Shown: positions 1-13,004, numbered from the stretch's first letter. The stretch is DNA of 64,000 bases from UBA12087 sp964370815 (GCA_964370815.1 CAYJKQ010000007.1:1-64000); one strand, 5' to 3'. Numbers and translations are program-made. Notes: a model not told the origin generated them from the sequence alone.

Positions 1-11
1 CAAACAAACCT

Positions 12-144
12 GTCATGCTGAGGCGCAAAGCAACGAAGCATCTCCTCGTTACACTTCGCCGGCGTTCTTGCAGCAGCAACCGTAGGTTGGGTTGAACGGA
101 TCGAAGAGGTTGATATTCTTTCAATACCAAAGTGAAACCCAACA
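12..144. repeat. Two adjoining interspersed repeats
   Basis: Positions 12-52 hold a GTCATGCTGAGG..GAAGCATCTC repeat. Positions 82-144 hold an element that begins GTAGGTTGGGTTGA and ends AAACCCAACA. Both recur many times in intergenic DNA of the window. Nothing coding was recognised in bases 1-291. Confidence 0.8.
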
Positions 145-291
145 AAAAGCAGCCGCGTTTTCTTTATTACAGGACAACAGATAAGAATTATCAAAATTGT
201 AAATAACATCCAATTCCTGAAATGATAAGATTTACACGAATGCAGGAATGGAGCTGGCTTGATGGTATGAATTGATGAAAATAGGTAAATA

Positions 292-2949
292 ATGAGGAAT
301 ACAATAAACACGAAGTTGAAGGACAAGCATCAATATTTCCTGCTCAGACTCTGCCTCGTGGGGGTCATGCTCGCGCTTGCTTTGGGGATGGGCAACCCGC
401 GCCCTGCCCGCGCCGGGGAAGGTGGGATGGAGCCGTTACCGGAACCCCCCGGTCCTGTTCCTGGGTATACCCCGCAGGACACATTAAACAAGACCCTGCT
501 TCAGGCTCAAATCCAGTTTGCCAACGGAAAGGATTATAGGATTTCCGAGCTTCACTCGCATGCTGGTTTTGCTTTCGCAACAGCAAGCTATTCTGATATA
601 TCAATTGACCAACAAGCTCCAGTAGATGAGTTCATCCCATTACTCGCCAGGCAGGATGCATCTGGAAATTGGGTGGGAATTGCTCCCGGATTGGTTTCCA
701 ATCGTGTTTTTAATGATTTTCTAAAAAGTTTTCCCGACGACCTTATCGATGAAAGCACCAGGGCTTTCTTCCATCAACCTGAAAAAAATGAGATCATCGC
801 CGGTTTCTTTAGTGAGTATAAATTGCCCTGGCCAGCCGGGCAGACTGCCTGGGTGTCACAAAAGAATGGCTATGGACATGAGTTTCAGGTTGATTTTGTC
901 ATCAATGCAGGTCAGGTCTTTGCCTCAAAACCGGGAACGGTTGTTTTTGTCAAGGAAAGCAGTAATTACGGTTGTTCTTACAGTATCTATTATTGCTGGA
1001 AATATGCCAACATGGTTGTCATTCAACACTCAACCAGTGAGTATTCATGGTATGTCCATCTCGCCTATAATTCTGTGGAAGTATCCGTGGGGGATACGGT
1101 TGGTTTTGGAAAACGGATCGGATGGCAGGGAAACACGGGCTATTCCACGGGAAACCACCTGCATTTTATGACCTCTACCGGTCACACCACCTGGACAGAT
1201 CCGGGGAATCCAGGCGCAGCACCCTGGGCGACAGGAATTACCACGCTTGATTTTGTTGAGGTACCCTGGGATGATATTTCTGTTGGGGCAACTTATTATT
1301 CACAGAATAGTGAGTACCCGATCTGTTACTCCCTTTTTGTCAACTCCCAGGGCAGCGGATCGGCTTATGCCACCCCCGCTTCATCGAGCTGTGGAGTCTT
1401 CAGCTACCCGGCTGGGACCATGGTCCAGTTGAGTGCGCTTCCCAATGCGGGCTGGCATTTTGATCATTGGAATGGTGGCGCCTCCGGGTCTGCAGTAACG
1501 AATTTCATCGTTTATGGAAATGTGATCGTGACGGCAGTATTCCTTGAGAACAGCCTCATCCCCTCTCCGCCAGACCCACCCCCTCCCCCTGCCAGCGCAT
1601 GGCAGCAAACCTTCTTCTCGGATATAAATTTAAGGAGACCATGTGGCAGCCCGCGGGAAGAAAGTGATGTTTATATGTTCAGGGATTCGCAGGTTGGCTG
1701 GAGTCCACCAGACGGTTGTCCGGCGGTGGAAAACTCCTGGAGCGTCCGCATGTTGCGCAGCGACGCATATTTCGAGGGCGGAAATTATACGTTTGGCCTT
1801 TCCTACGACGATCGCGCCCGTCTTTATATCGACAACAACCTGATCATCAATGGATGGACTGCCGACCAGCATTATCGCAAGATCGATCTTACCCGCGGGG
1901 ATCACGAATTAAGATTGGAATACAGCAACAATGACGGTCATGCCATCCTGGGACTCTGGTGGCGAGGACCGGGAGCCCTGCCTGGAAATGGCGAGACCAA
2001 AGACTCCAGCCAATGGTGGGCGAATTATTGGGGTGACCAGGCTCAATGGCAGGACCCGATGGGTCAAAGGAATGAAGGCACCGGCTTCCTGGATCGCGAT
2101 TGGGGCATGAACAGCCCGGGTTTCGGGCTGCCAGGCGACCATTTTAGTACAAGCTATGAACGCACACTTGGGTTTGAGTGTGGAACCTATCGTTTCCATT
2201 TGAAGTCAGAGGATGGTTCCAGGCTGTGGATTGATGGCGCCCTGATCCCGGCTTTGGATCACTGGTCCACCAATTACGCGGATAACACCGCAGATGTCAC
2301 CCTTACCAACGCGGATCATGTCCTCAGAGTCGATCAGTTTGAAAATGATGAGTATGCCTATGTTCACCTGGATTGGTCTCTATTAGCTGCATGCTCCCCG
2401 CTTATTCCATCCAGACCCGCAAACGTGAATGCCAGCGATGGAGTTGATACAGATAAGGTGCGAATCGCATGGGACACAGTCCCAAACGCCATTTTTTACC
2501 AGGTCTGGCGCAACACCGGCAATTCAGCCAGTGGGGCTTCCCTGCTCAATTCTCCATTAACATCCCCTTTTGAGGATACCACCGCCACACCCGGGCTTAC
2601 CTATTACTACCGCCTCAAAGCCTGCCAGGATACCAGTTGCAGTTGGTTCAGTTCTGCCAACACCGGCTGGCGTAAACTGAAACCGCCCACCTATCTGCAA
2701 GCCAGCGATGGAGCCTCTCCGGATAAAATCTGGCTGAATTGGGCGGCCTCCAACGGGGCAACATCTTACAAAGTCTTCAGATCTGCCAGCCGGCTGGGCG
2801 TTAAGACCCTGCTGGGTCGCGCCACGGGTACTACCTATGTGGATACCAGCGCCACGCCCGGGGTTTTATATTACTACCGCGTTCAAGCCTGTAAGGGTGC
2901 AAGATGTAGCGCTTTCAGCAGAGTCAACACCGGCTGGCGCAGACCTTAG
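292..2949 (+). CDS. Secreted M23-type peptidase with PA14 and Fn3-like domains
   Basis: An 885-residue exported protein. Residues 1-41 form a signal peptide ending near PARA. Residues about 190-300 resemble a peptidase M23 (LytM) domain, with an Asp ligand in GHEFQVDF, a VIQH motif and the HLHF motif. The spacing between the first His and the Asp is one residue longer than the usual HxxxD, so activity is not certain. Residues about 355-420 resemble an InlB B-type or Listeria-Bacteroides repeat (WHFDHWNG). Two PA14-like modules follow (about 435-560 and 575-705; DDRARLYIDNN, SEDGSRLWIDG), then two fibronectin III-like repeats (about 715-885), each ending in NTGWR. It stands alone and is followed by two terminator hairpins. 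A role in cell-wall or glycan binding and remodelling outside the cell is inferred from the domains. Confidence 0.85.
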   Translation: MRNTINTKLKDKHQYFLLRLCLVGVMLALALGMGNPRPARAGEGGMEPLPEPPGPVPGYTPQDTLNKTLLQAQIQFANGKDYRISELHSHAGFAFATASYSDISIDQQAPVDEFIPLLARQDASGNWVGIAPGLVSNRVFNDFLKSFPDDLIDESTRAFFHQPEKNEIIAGFFSEYKLPWPAGQTAWVSQKNGYGHEFQVDFVINAGQVFASKPGTVVFVKESSNYGCSYSIYYCWKYANMVVIQHSTSEYSWYVHLAYNSVEVSVGDTVGFGKRIGWQGNTGYSTGNHLHFMTSTGHTTWTDPGNPGAAPWATGITTLDFVEVPWDDISVGATYYSQNSEYPICYSLFVNSQGSGSAYATPASSSCGVFSYPAGTMVQLSALPNAGWHFDHWNGGASGSAVTNFIVYGNVIVTAVFLENSLIPSPPDPPPPPASAWQQTFFSDINLRRPCGSPREESDVYMFRDSQVGWSPPDGCPAVENSWSVRMLRSDAYFEGGNYTFGLSYDDRARLYIDNNLIINGWTADQHYRKIDLTRGDHELRLEYSNNDGHAILGLWWRGPGALPGNGETKDSSQWWANYWGDQAQWQDPMGQRNEGTGFLDRDWGMNSPGFGLPGDHFSTSYERTLGFECGTYRFHLKSEDGSRLWIDGALIPALDHWSTNYADNTADVTLTNADHVLRVDQFENDEYAYVHLDWSLLAACSPLIPSRPANVNASDGVDTDKVRIAWDTVPNAIFYQVWRNTGNSASGASLLNSPLTSPFEDTTATPGLTYYYRLKACQDTSCSWFSSANTGWRKLKPPTYLQASDGASPDKIWLNWAASNGATSYKVFRSASRLGVKTLLGRATGTTYVDTSATPGVLYYYRVQACKGARCSAFSRVNTGWRRP

Positions 2950-2983
2950 ATCTCAATATCTGAATTAAAAAAAGTGATTTTAT

Positions 2984-3021
2984 AGCAACCATAACCATTG
3001 GCGGTGGTTGCTTTGTTTTTT
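2984..3021 (+). terminator. Intrinsic terminator after the M23 gene
   Basis: Stem AGCAACCA/TGGTTGCT (2984-2991 with 3005-3012) followed by a T-rich run to 3021. Confidence 0.75.
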
Positions 3022-3030
3022 CAAAGGATC

Positions 3031-3064
3031 AAAAAAACTCCTACTTTCCGGCAGGAGTTTTTTT
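3031..3064. terminator. Bidirectional intrinsic terminator
   Basis: AAAAAAACTCCT (3031-3042) pairs with AGGAGTTTTTTT (3053-3064). The A-run and T-run on the two flanks let it serve the plus-strand gene before it and the minus-strand gene at 3126-4124, which converge here. Confidence 0.85.
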
Positions 3065-3125
3065 GATTATTAACAATATCAAACCAGTAGGTCAGGTTTC
3101 CCATCCAACCGATCAAGCAGTCTTC

Positions 3126-4124
3126 TTACGGCAGGCTCGTGAACGAGTTCAAGACCTTGATGTAATTCGACCGCCTGAGCGCACGCGGGTTATGCGTGGA
3201 CTGTTCGCTCATGCTGCCCTGCATCTGCTGGATCGACGTGTAATCGTGCGCTTTCATCCAATTCTCCAGGTCAGCCAGGATCTCGCTCACCCGTTCGGGT
3301 CCATGTCTCAGGAGTGCTGAGGCCAGCATGGCAACCCGTGCCCCTGCCATCATGGCTTTCAGTACATCCTCGGCGTTGTGCACACCAGTTGTCAGGGCAA
3401 AATCAGTTTTTACCCGTCCATACAGCAGCGCGATCCAGCGCAGCGGCAGGCGCAATTCCTGTGAAGTGCTCAACACCAGGTTGGGGGTGGTCTCCAATTC
3501 TTCCAGGTCAAAATCCGGCTGGTAGAAACGGTTGAACAACACCAGTCCATCCGCGCCAGCCTGCACCAGTTTGCTGCACACATTGCCCACGCCTGTAAAA
3601 TAGGGACCGATCTTGACTGCCAGGGGGATATTGATCTTGGAGCGCACCTGGCTGACGAAATTGACATAGGTGTCTTCCAGGTCTTCGCTGGTCAGGTTGG
3701 TCTCGAACGGCAGGTAATAGATATTCAGTTCCAGGGCGTCTGCCCCGGCTGCTTCGATCTTGCGGGCATACTCCACCCAGGCTCCGGCAGAAACTCCATT
3801 CAGGCTGCCGATCACGGGGATATCCACCGCTTCTTTAACCTGCTTGAGATGTGAAAGATACTTGTCCGGCCCGATGCTGTAGCGCCCGATATCGGGCAGG
3901 TAGGTCAGCGCTTCGGCATATGAATCCGTGCCGTAGTCCAGGTAATGATCGAGTTCCATCGATTCGTGGATGATCTGTTCTTCGAACAGGGAATACATCA
4001 CGATCGCAGCGATGCCAGCCTCTTCAAGTTTCTTGACCGTTTCCACTTTTTCAGATAACGGGGAAGCCGAAGCCACCAGTGGATTTTTAAGTTTTAGACC
4101 CAGGTAGGTCGTGGTCAGATCCAT
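3126..4124 (-). CDS. Dihydroorotate dehydrogenase-like flavoprotein
   Basis: 332 residues with the TIM-barrel FMN-binding pattern of the dihydroorotate dehydrogenase-like family. The N-terminus MDLTTTYLGLKLKNPLV is typical, as are PVIGSLNG, PLAVKIGPYF and GADGLVLFNR. It lies 92 bases downstream of the PFOR gene on the same strand, but a hairpin terminator lies between them. Members of this family often sit beside PFOR or other 2-oxoacid oxidoreductases, and their substrate is usually unproven. A true pyrimidine-pathway role is not supported by neighbours here, since there are no other pyr genes. The name therefore denotes fold and family only. Confidence 0.85.
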   Translation of the reverse strand: MDLTTTYLGLKLKNPLVASASPLSEKVETVKKLEEAGIAAIVMYSLFEEQIIHESMELDHYLDYGTDSYAEALTYLPDIGRYSIGPDKYLSHLKQVKEAVDIPVIGSLNGVSAGAWVEYARKIEAAGADALELNIYYLPFETNLTSEDLEDTYVNFVSQVRSKINIPLAVKIGPYFTGVGNVCSKLVQAGADGLVLFNRFYQPDFDLEELETTPNLVLSTSQELRLPLRWIALLYGRVKTDFALTTGVHNAEDVLKAMMAGARVAMLASALLRHGPERVSEILADLENWMKAHDYTSIQQMQGSMSEQSTHNPRALRRSNYIKVLNSFTSLP

Positions 4125-4170
4125 CGTACACTCCCTTCTTAATAAATCGAATGACGGGGTTCAAGGTTGA

Positions 4171-4198
4171 TGAAAAAGAGTGGAACTGATCGTTCCAC
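4171..4198 (-). terminator. Terminator after nifJ
   Basis: On the minus strand GTGGAAC-gatca-GTTCCAC (4198-4180) is followed by CTCTTTTTCA. It separates nifJ from the dihydroorotate dehydrogenase-like gene. Confidence 0.7.
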
Positions 4199-4216
4199 CC
4201 CATATAACCTCAACGA

Positions 4217-7777
<3,561 letters not shown>

Positions 7778-7975
7778 GAATGCTCCTTATCTTTTCCTAG
7801 CTACAGGGAAACCTCTGTGTTCATGTTTGGCTTCTTTCCGAAGATCATCGGGGAAATATGAACCTGGAGCGCTGGACGATTGGGCGGTCCACACCCTGGT
7901 CACATCCCGAAAATAGGGAAAAATTCTTATTTTTTAACCACCCATAAGTGTATTCCCGCCTTGCAGGTAAGCATA

Positions 7976-8003
7976 GTTATATAACACACCTATTAAATCG
8001 CAA
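7976..8003 (-). promoter_or_regulatory. Possible nifJ promoter
   Basis: On the minus strand, -35 TTGCGA (8003-7998), 16-base spacer, -10 TATAAC (7981-7976), about 200 bases ahead of nifJ. Matches are only moderate. Confidence 0.4.
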
Positions 8004-8033
8004 CTTGTCATAATCTATTTTACTTCGTTATGA

Positions 8034-8520
8034 TTCAGACCCTGATGGTTTGCCCGGAAAATTAGTTTTTGTAGGTTGGGTTGAGCGGATCAATAAAGCT
8101 GTTCTTCTTTCAATGCCACAGCAAAACCCAACTGATAAAACTGTCATCCTGAGCGCAGCGAAGGATCCCCTCGTTACACTTCGTTGGTTTCCTTGCGGCA
8201 GCAAGCTTAGGTTGGGTTGAGCGTATCAAAAAAGCAGTTCTTCTTTCAATGCCACAGCGCAAAGTACCCGCCGCAGGTCCTGGTTGCTTTTCCCAGGAAA
8301 GGGTGAAATCCAACAAACAAAACCTGTCATGCTGAGGAGCGCAGAAAATCCTTTAAATAATCCACTGTCCCGAAAGTCCCGCGTGCTCTTAGCGGGAAGG
8401 TTCCTTCCGATCAATCACACTTACCTCCAACCCTTCGGGACGCTATTCTTCCAATAGGTAGGTTGGGTAGAGCGTACCCAGAGCCATCAAAATCAATCCA
8501 CTACTGAGCGAAACCCAACA
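8034..8520. repeat. Cluster of interspersed repeats
   Basis: Fills most of the gene-free stretch 7778-8500. It holds a TCAGACCCTGATGGTTTGCC motif (8034-8066). GTAGGTTGGG..AACCCAAC elements lie at 8071-8132, 8208-8315 (a long variant with a GC-rich insert GTACCCGCCGCAGGTCC) and 8458-8520. Two GTCATCCTGAGC/GTCATGCTGAGG repeats follow the first two elements directly. A half hairpin CCTTCGGGACG lies near 8433. Confidence 0.85.
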
Positions 8521-9049
8521 ATTTATACAGTTGTGAACGTGCCATCCACAGCGCTGCCAGCGTTTTCGCATCCGGCAGCAGACCCTTATCAGCCATCCGC
8601 AGGACCTCCCCCAGCGGGACAGGCTGCACCTGCAGAAATTCATCAGCATCGGCTGCCAGCGGCGAATAATACAACCCGCTCGCCAGGTAGACATGCATGT
8701 ATTCGGTCGAATAACCTGGCGCCAGGAAGAACCCGCCCAGCTTTTCAAGCTGACGGGCAGCATGACCGGTCTCTTCGCGCAGCTCGCGCGCCGCGCACAC
8801 CTCGGGCAGCTCGCCCTCATCCAGCGTTCCAGCCGGTAATTCCAGCATATCCAGCCCGGCGGCATGCCGGTATTGACGCACAAAGAGCATATTACCCCCC
8901 TCATCAATGGGGATCAGGACAACCGAGCCGTGGTGTTCAACAATGTCAAATTTGGTGGTGCGTCCATCTGGAAGGCGCACCTGGTCGCGGCGGATGGTGA
9001 AAGCCCGTCCGGGATAAACGATTTCAGATTCGATCAATTCAAATTCCAT
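8501..9049 (-). CDS. Nudix hydrolase, ADP-ribose pyrophosphatase type
   Basis: About 182 residues. The Nudix box G(x5)E(x7)REUxEExGU is complete: GTLDEGELPEVCAARELREE then TGH, near residues 95-118. The layout, with an N-terminal strand domain (FELIESEIVYPGRAFTIRRD) and the proline-containing ELPAGT before the box, fits ADP-ribose pyrophosphatases of the NudF/YjhB-like group. That enzyme hydrolyses ADP-ribose to AMP and ribose-5-phosphate. I use the second ATG (9049), because a GGAG lies 6 bases before it; the first ATG (9055) directly abuts that GGAG. The gene stands alone. The last codons run into a repeat element. Confidence 0.88.
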   Translation of the reverse strand: MEFELIESEIVYPGRAFTIRRDQVRLPDGRTTKFDIVEHHGSVVLIPIDEGGNMLFVRQYRHAAGLDMLELPAGTLDEGELPEVCAARELREETGHAARQLEKLGGFFLAPGYSTEYMHVYLASGLYYSPLAADADEFLQVQPVPLGEVLRMADKGLLPDAKTLAALWMARSQLYKLLGFAQ

Positions 9050-9197
9050 GGTCATCTCCGGGATTTAAGCACAGGGCGCTGCAAGGAGAAGTTCTCTCCT
9101 CGCAACGCTCCGTTTCCTTTATCGGAAAAAATATTTGCAAATATCACACCCGGGCCGGCAGGATGCTTGACCCGCATGTGATCAAAAATTCATGGTG

Positions 9198-9857
9198 TTA
9201 GGGTATCGTGATGACCTGACCGGCTTTGAGCCTGTAGGGTGCCACCAGGCTGTTGGCTTCAGCGATGGTAAGCGGATCAATGTCGCCAAATTTGCAGGCG
9301 ATCTTATAGATGGTCTCGCCGCTCGCCACTGTATAGGAAGGCACCGGACGTTTCAGCAAATTGCGTGGCTCAGATTTCGGCCAGGTGTTGCTGGTTTGAG
9401 GGATCTTCAGCACCAGCCCGGGCACATATTGCCCGCCTGCTCCCAACCCGTTCAGAGTTAATAATTCAACCGGGTCCACATTAAAGCGTCGCGCGATGCA
9501 GTAAGGGAATTCGCCTTCCTGCAAAGTGTAGGTGGCTGGTTTTGTGGTTGAAGGTGGCACAGCAGTGTTGGTAACCGGCGTTTTGGTTGCCGCCACTGTT
9601 GGTGAACTTACCGGCAGGTTTGTGGGTTGGCCAGGTTGAGGCGTGCCAACTGGAGGAACAATTGTTCCGCTCAGCGCCTGGGCTGTCTGCGTCGCAAAGG
9701 CGCGCAGCATCGCCATGGGATCCTGGTTGGTCGCGTTTGCTTCCGGTTCGTCGGTCGCTGGCGCCAGGGTGACTGTGGATGCAGATCTCTCACATGCTGA
9801 AAGCGCCAGGGAAAGGATCAGTATGAACAGGGCGTAGATGATTGTTTTCTTTGACAT
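9198..9857 (-). CDS. LysM-domain lipoprotein
   Basis: 219 residues. A lipoprotein signal peptide ends at LSLALSAC (Cys22). A Thr/Pro-rich spacer follows, then two LysM modules: about residues 107-156 (YTLQEGEFPYCIARRFNVDP) and about 174-219 (YTVASGETIYKIACKFG..QVITIP). LysM modules bind N-acetylglucosamine polymers, so the protein is probably anchored outside the membrane and bound to peptidoglycan or another glycan. A strong GGAGGAAGA site precedes the ATG. It lies 230 bases downstream of another LysM protein on the same strand and may be co-transcribed with it. Confidence 0.9.
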   Translation of the reverse strand: MSKKTIIYALFILILSLALSACERSASTVTLAPATDEPEANATNQDPMAMLRAFATQTAQALSGTIVPPVGTPQPGQPTNLPVSSPTVAATKTPVTNTAVPPSTTKPATYTLQEGEFPYCIARRFNVDPVELLTLNGLGAGGQYVPGLVLKIPQTSNTWPKSEPRNLLKRPVPSYTVASGETIYKIACKFGDIDPLTIAEANSLVAPYRLKAGQVITIP

Positions 9858-10087
9858 TCTTCCTCCTCAACCCTCTGAAACGAGGGATATTTCTCTCTAT
9901 GCGATACTAGCACAACCTTTCTAAAAGGTCAAGCCAACTTTTTATCCATTAATTGTTTATTTTTACTCATGGAAAGTAGGCATCGTGGGGGTTGTTGACT
10001 TGGGTATCACTTCCTGGTCATCTTCCTGGCTTTGAGCGTACCTTAACTCATGAGCTTCCTGATAGCCCTCTTCTTTTTGAGAGATAT

Positions 10088-11569
10088 TCATTCTCCGGGA
10101 GTGATCTGGCTGGTGGAATTGGAGCAACCCACGCAAGCGGTTATCGTTTCGGATCCACGCGTGAGTGTGCCCATGTATTGAGTGATACCATCGTGCGCGA
10201 CCCATCCTTCCAAATTAAAAGCCAGGGTGCCATCGGCTGGGATCCATTCACCGTTATACTTGCGGGCGATGTGAATGTGCGTCCCGTTTGCCCAGGCGCC
10301 TCTACCTTCACAAGAAGGGTGTCCAAGTTTGTCTCCAGCATTGACACGGATTCCGACCACTGCCCGGTCATTGCTGGCTGCGTGCAGATAAAAAATATTC
10401 CACCCCGTTCTTTCATCTCCATCGCCATCCAGGTCCAGGACAAGGATCCCGATCTCAGACCGTGCAATGACGCCATCTGCCATTGCAACCACCCAATTGT
10501 CAGATGGTTGGCATCCAGACAAATGAGAGACCGGGGTAAAATCGATCGCTGCAAATGGTTCAAGAGTTCCCCAGGCTGAATGGGGTCCCCCGGATAAACT
10601 CCATCTTTCACCTGCCTGGAACGGCAGCAGGAGATCAGGTTGCTTTAGATTTTCCGGAATAAGGGGTTCATTAATTTCCCAGGGATTTCCGAACAAGTTC
10701 ATAAATGTAGCTGCAATACCCTCCGGTCCGGTTGCAGAGGCATAATCACTCAGCGGACTATCAATAAAATAGGTTTGCAGGGCCACGGTAGCCGCGTTTT
10801 GCCAGGGATAAGGGATCTCCAGCTTGCCGTCCGGTTTTTCAAAGGATATTGTCTCGCCGCTTCTCCAGCTATAGTAGCCATCGTTAAGCATATTTGCAGC
10901 CCAGACCAATTGCAGATATAGACCTTCATGTTCTACATCCACGTAGCCAAGCGTGTAAATGGAGGTGGGGGGTTGTGGATCGCTCAATGCATGCGTCTGA
11001 TATTCCAGCAAAGCCAGCAGCAATTGCGGGTGGATGCTGAAGTTCAGCGCCACAAGATCGACCATTTCGGCTCCAGGACGGGTCAGCCCACCCGCATAAA
11101 AGTGGTAATCCTTTAACCATCCTGGATATTGTGCGATAAATTCGCTGGTCTTGAATTTAATAGCCAGGGGACCATTAACATAATATTCGTCAGGAATAAT
11201 TTTGTACGAGCTGCCCCAGCTGGGTAGATCAATGAATGGGATCTTCAGCGCTGATCCTGGTCGCAGGGTGGTCGCATCCAATGGGATCCCGGGGTTGGCT
11301 GCCCGCATCGCTGCTTCGGTTGTATTGAAATGGGCAGCAACGGAGGGTAGTGTATCGCCTGTTTGAGCCAGATAATCCAGGAACTGACCAGGAATATTCT
11401 CAGGTGTGGGGAGATTTGCAGAGGTGGGGATCAGCGCGCTGGATGTGACTCCAAAAGGGATTCTCGTTGCGAAGTTGATAGGTACAGCCTTGTTGTTGAT
11501 CAGTTCCAACAGCGAACATGACACCACCAACAAGGGGATCATGGCAACCAGAATTACTCTTTTTTTCAT
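10088..11569 (-). CDS. LysM and M23-like lipoprotein
   Basis: About 493 residues from the ATG at 11569. That start is chosen over an upstream one (11623) because it begins a proper lipoprotein signal: MKKRVILVAMIPLLVVSC. A LysM-like module follows (GDTLPSVAAHFNTTEAAMRA). The middle 250 residues have no clear family to me. The C-terminal 160 residues look like a degenerate M23 or lysostaphin-type fold (GTLEPFAAIDFTP, WNIFYLHA, GTHIHIARKYNGEW). HIHIA replaces the usual HLHF, so catalysis is uncertain. Likely a cell-envelope protein. A peptidoglycan-directed role is inferred only from these modules. Confidence 0.8.
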   Translation of the reverse strand: MKKRVILVAMIPLLVVSCSLLELINNKAVPINFATRIPFGVTSSALIPTSANLPTPENIPGQFLDYLAQTGDTLPSVAAHFNTTEAAMRAANPGIPLDATTLRPGSALKIPFIDLPSWGSSYKIIPDEYYVNGPLAIKFKTSEFIAQYPGWLKDYHFYAGGLTRPGAEMVDLVALNFSIHPQLLLALLEYQTHALSDPQPPTSIYTLGYVDVEHEGLYLQLVWAANMLNDGYYSWRSGETISFEKPDGKLEIPYPWQNAATVALQTYFIDSPLSDYASATGPEGIAATFMNLFGNPWEINEPLIPENLKQPDLLLPFQAGERWSLSGGPHSAWGTLEPFAAIDFTPVSHLSGCQPSDNWVVAMADGVIARSEIGILVLDLDGDGDERTGWNIFYLHAASNDRAVVGIRVNAGDKLGHPSCEGRGAWANGTHIHIARKYNGEWIPADGTLAFNLEGWVAHDGITQYMGTLTRGSETITACVGCSNSTSQITPGE

Positions 11570-11689
11570 GGATACAAAACTTGGAGCATGCCTGTTATTC
11601 ATTGGCGACTCAATAGTAGCCACTCAGCCATGTCATTGCGAGCCACCGTTCTTGTTCTTTGGTGGCGTGGCAATCCCCTTGTTGAGGAG

Positions 11690-11835
11690 GAGACCCTCAC
11701 CTGCATTGCGTTCCAGCGCAAGTGTCGGTCGCACACCTGCTCTCCCGCAAGGACGCCGGCGAAGTCCCCGACCCGCAGGGGAAAGGGGGGACGGTGTGGC
11801 GGGCGGTGCCAGGGAGTAACGCTCCCGCAGGGTGA
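11690..11835. repeat. Interspersed repeats in the 11.6-11.85 kb gap
   Basis: Contains CTGCATTGCGTTCCAGCGCA (copy near 62371) and the GC-rich unit CGAAGTCCCCGACCCGCAGG followed by GGAAAGGGGGGACG (11760-11800; copies near 22745, 24057, 25983 and 43109). No gene was seen. Confidence 0.75.
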
Positions 11836-11856
11836 TAAGCCTGAGCACGACTGATC

Positions 11857-12375
11857 TCATAAAGCATTTGCGATATTTTGCCATAGGATCCCAGCCACAA
11901 TTGCCAGGATCGTAAAAATAAATACCATCAAGAACAGCCGGCGCAATTTCCTTTCCGCTAATCCTTTCCCAACCACTGCACCTGCAACACCCAGTTCTAC
12001 AGTTTGTCCAAGGAACCATCCCCACAATAATACTGGAGAAGCGGTTGTTATGGAATACAATCCTAGCATAAGCGAACCCCACGCCAGAAACCCTAATTGA
12101 AATCCAAAGACAGCTCCTTTTCGCCATTCTTGCAGGTTCAGCCTGACCATAAGCCAGGTCAACAAGGCAGCCAGACCAAGGAAAGATATGTACCCAACAG
12201 GGATCAACGTAAACGCTCGTTCAGGGGGCAGCAGGAAACTACTTTCCTTTGCATACAGGGGGGCAAGGATACCTGCGTGTAAAAAGAAATCAAATCCGAT
12301 CATAGACATCCATGCCAACAAAGTAAGCTTGATATAAAATCCGGGGGACGTTGGCTGTTCATCAGGTTGGTTCAT
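11857..12375 (-). CDS. Small integral membrane protein, unknown function
   Basis: 172 residues with about five hydrophobic segments: roughly residues 15-38, 55-77, 86-107, 113-135 and 145-168. Family not recognised. A short polar N-terminus (MNQPDEQPTSPGF) and a basic RKLRR before the last helix suggest the C-terminus is outside. No conserved catalytic motif was noticed. It is flanked by repeats, on the same strand as the two LysM lipoproteins but about 290 bases upstream of them. Confidence 0.7.
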   Translation of the reverse strand: MNQPDEQPTSPGFYIKLTLLAWMSMIGFDFFLHAGILAPLYAKESSFLLPPERAFTLIPVGYISFLGLAALLTWLMVRLNLQEWRKGAVFGFQLGFLAWGSLMLGLYSITTASPVLLWGWFLGQTVELGVAGAVVGKGLAERKLRRLFLMVFIFTILAIVAGILWQNIANAL

Positions 12376-12612
12376 ATTTTTTCGATACTCCCATTCATCT
12401 AACTTGTAATTTACAACTGGTATGCGGCTGAAGATTAATTATAAGGACTCTTGATACACTTCAAATCTATTGTAGTACAAACAAATGCAAGGTGGGTACA
12501 CCCAAAATGCGTGGGGAAAAATATTCTGATATCCAAATTTTTTCCGTTAGTATATTAGTTTTAGTTTCAGCCAATAACTCTGATCCTTGAGTAAAAGGAT
12601 ACATTACTACTC

Positions 12613-12707
12613 AGACCCTAAAGGTTTACCCGTAAAACAAAGTGATCGACAGCATGAAGTTCAGGCTAAGCGTTCAAATTCATCTGCCAGAAAAACCTTT
12701 AGGGTCT
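12613..12707. repeat. Long inverted repeat, 15-bp perfect arms
   Basis: AGACCCTAAAGGTTT (12613-12627) and AAACCTTTAGGGTCT (12693-12707) are exact reverse complements 65 bases apart. The left arm resembles motifs at 8036 and 54139. The rest of the 12376-13021 gap is AT-rich with no convincing gene. Confidence 0.8.
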
Positions 12708-12948
12708 TGCCCTGAGCAGTTACAAGAATACAAGAAATTTCCTTATATGGCAAGTATTTTTTGGTATTCCTTTAAAAACCATTTTTAAATCAATGCTGGG
12801 TAGGAAATCCAAAATTTCCCTGCGGGTGCGAGAAATCTTAATAGAAGGGAAGTAGATCTCGGGGAGATCCACGGGTATCTCAAATCCCCTTGGCAATTCC
12901 ACAACGAAGTCCTGACCGGGATTGGTCCATTCGAAAAAAACCTAAAGA

Positions 12949-12977
12949 TTCACCTCAATACTGTTTTATGGTACAAT
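12949..12977 (+). promoter_or_regulatory. Probable toxin-antitoxin promoter
   Basis: -35 TTCACC (12949-12954), 17-base spacer, -10 TACAAT (12972-12977), 45 bases ahead of the antitoxin ATG. Confidence 0.5.
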
Positions 12978-13004
12978 ATGTACGTAACGTACAAAACGTA
13001 CATT
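12971..13004 (+). promoter_or_regulatory. Four GTAC units at 9-base spacing, probable operator
   Basis: GTAC occurs at 12971, 12980, 12989 and 12998, exactly 9 bases apart. The units read GTACAATAT, GTACGTAAC, GTACAAAAC and GTACATTTA. The run overlaps the -10 box and the presumed transcription start of the toxin-antitoxin operon. It is therefore a likely binding site for the antitoxin, which in this family represses its own operon. Confidence 0.55.

Noticed and set aside
12720..12902. 60-codon minus-strand ORF before the toxin-antitoxin pair
   Set aside because: GTG start without a binding site in AT-rich DNA next to the inverted repeat; no family recognised.
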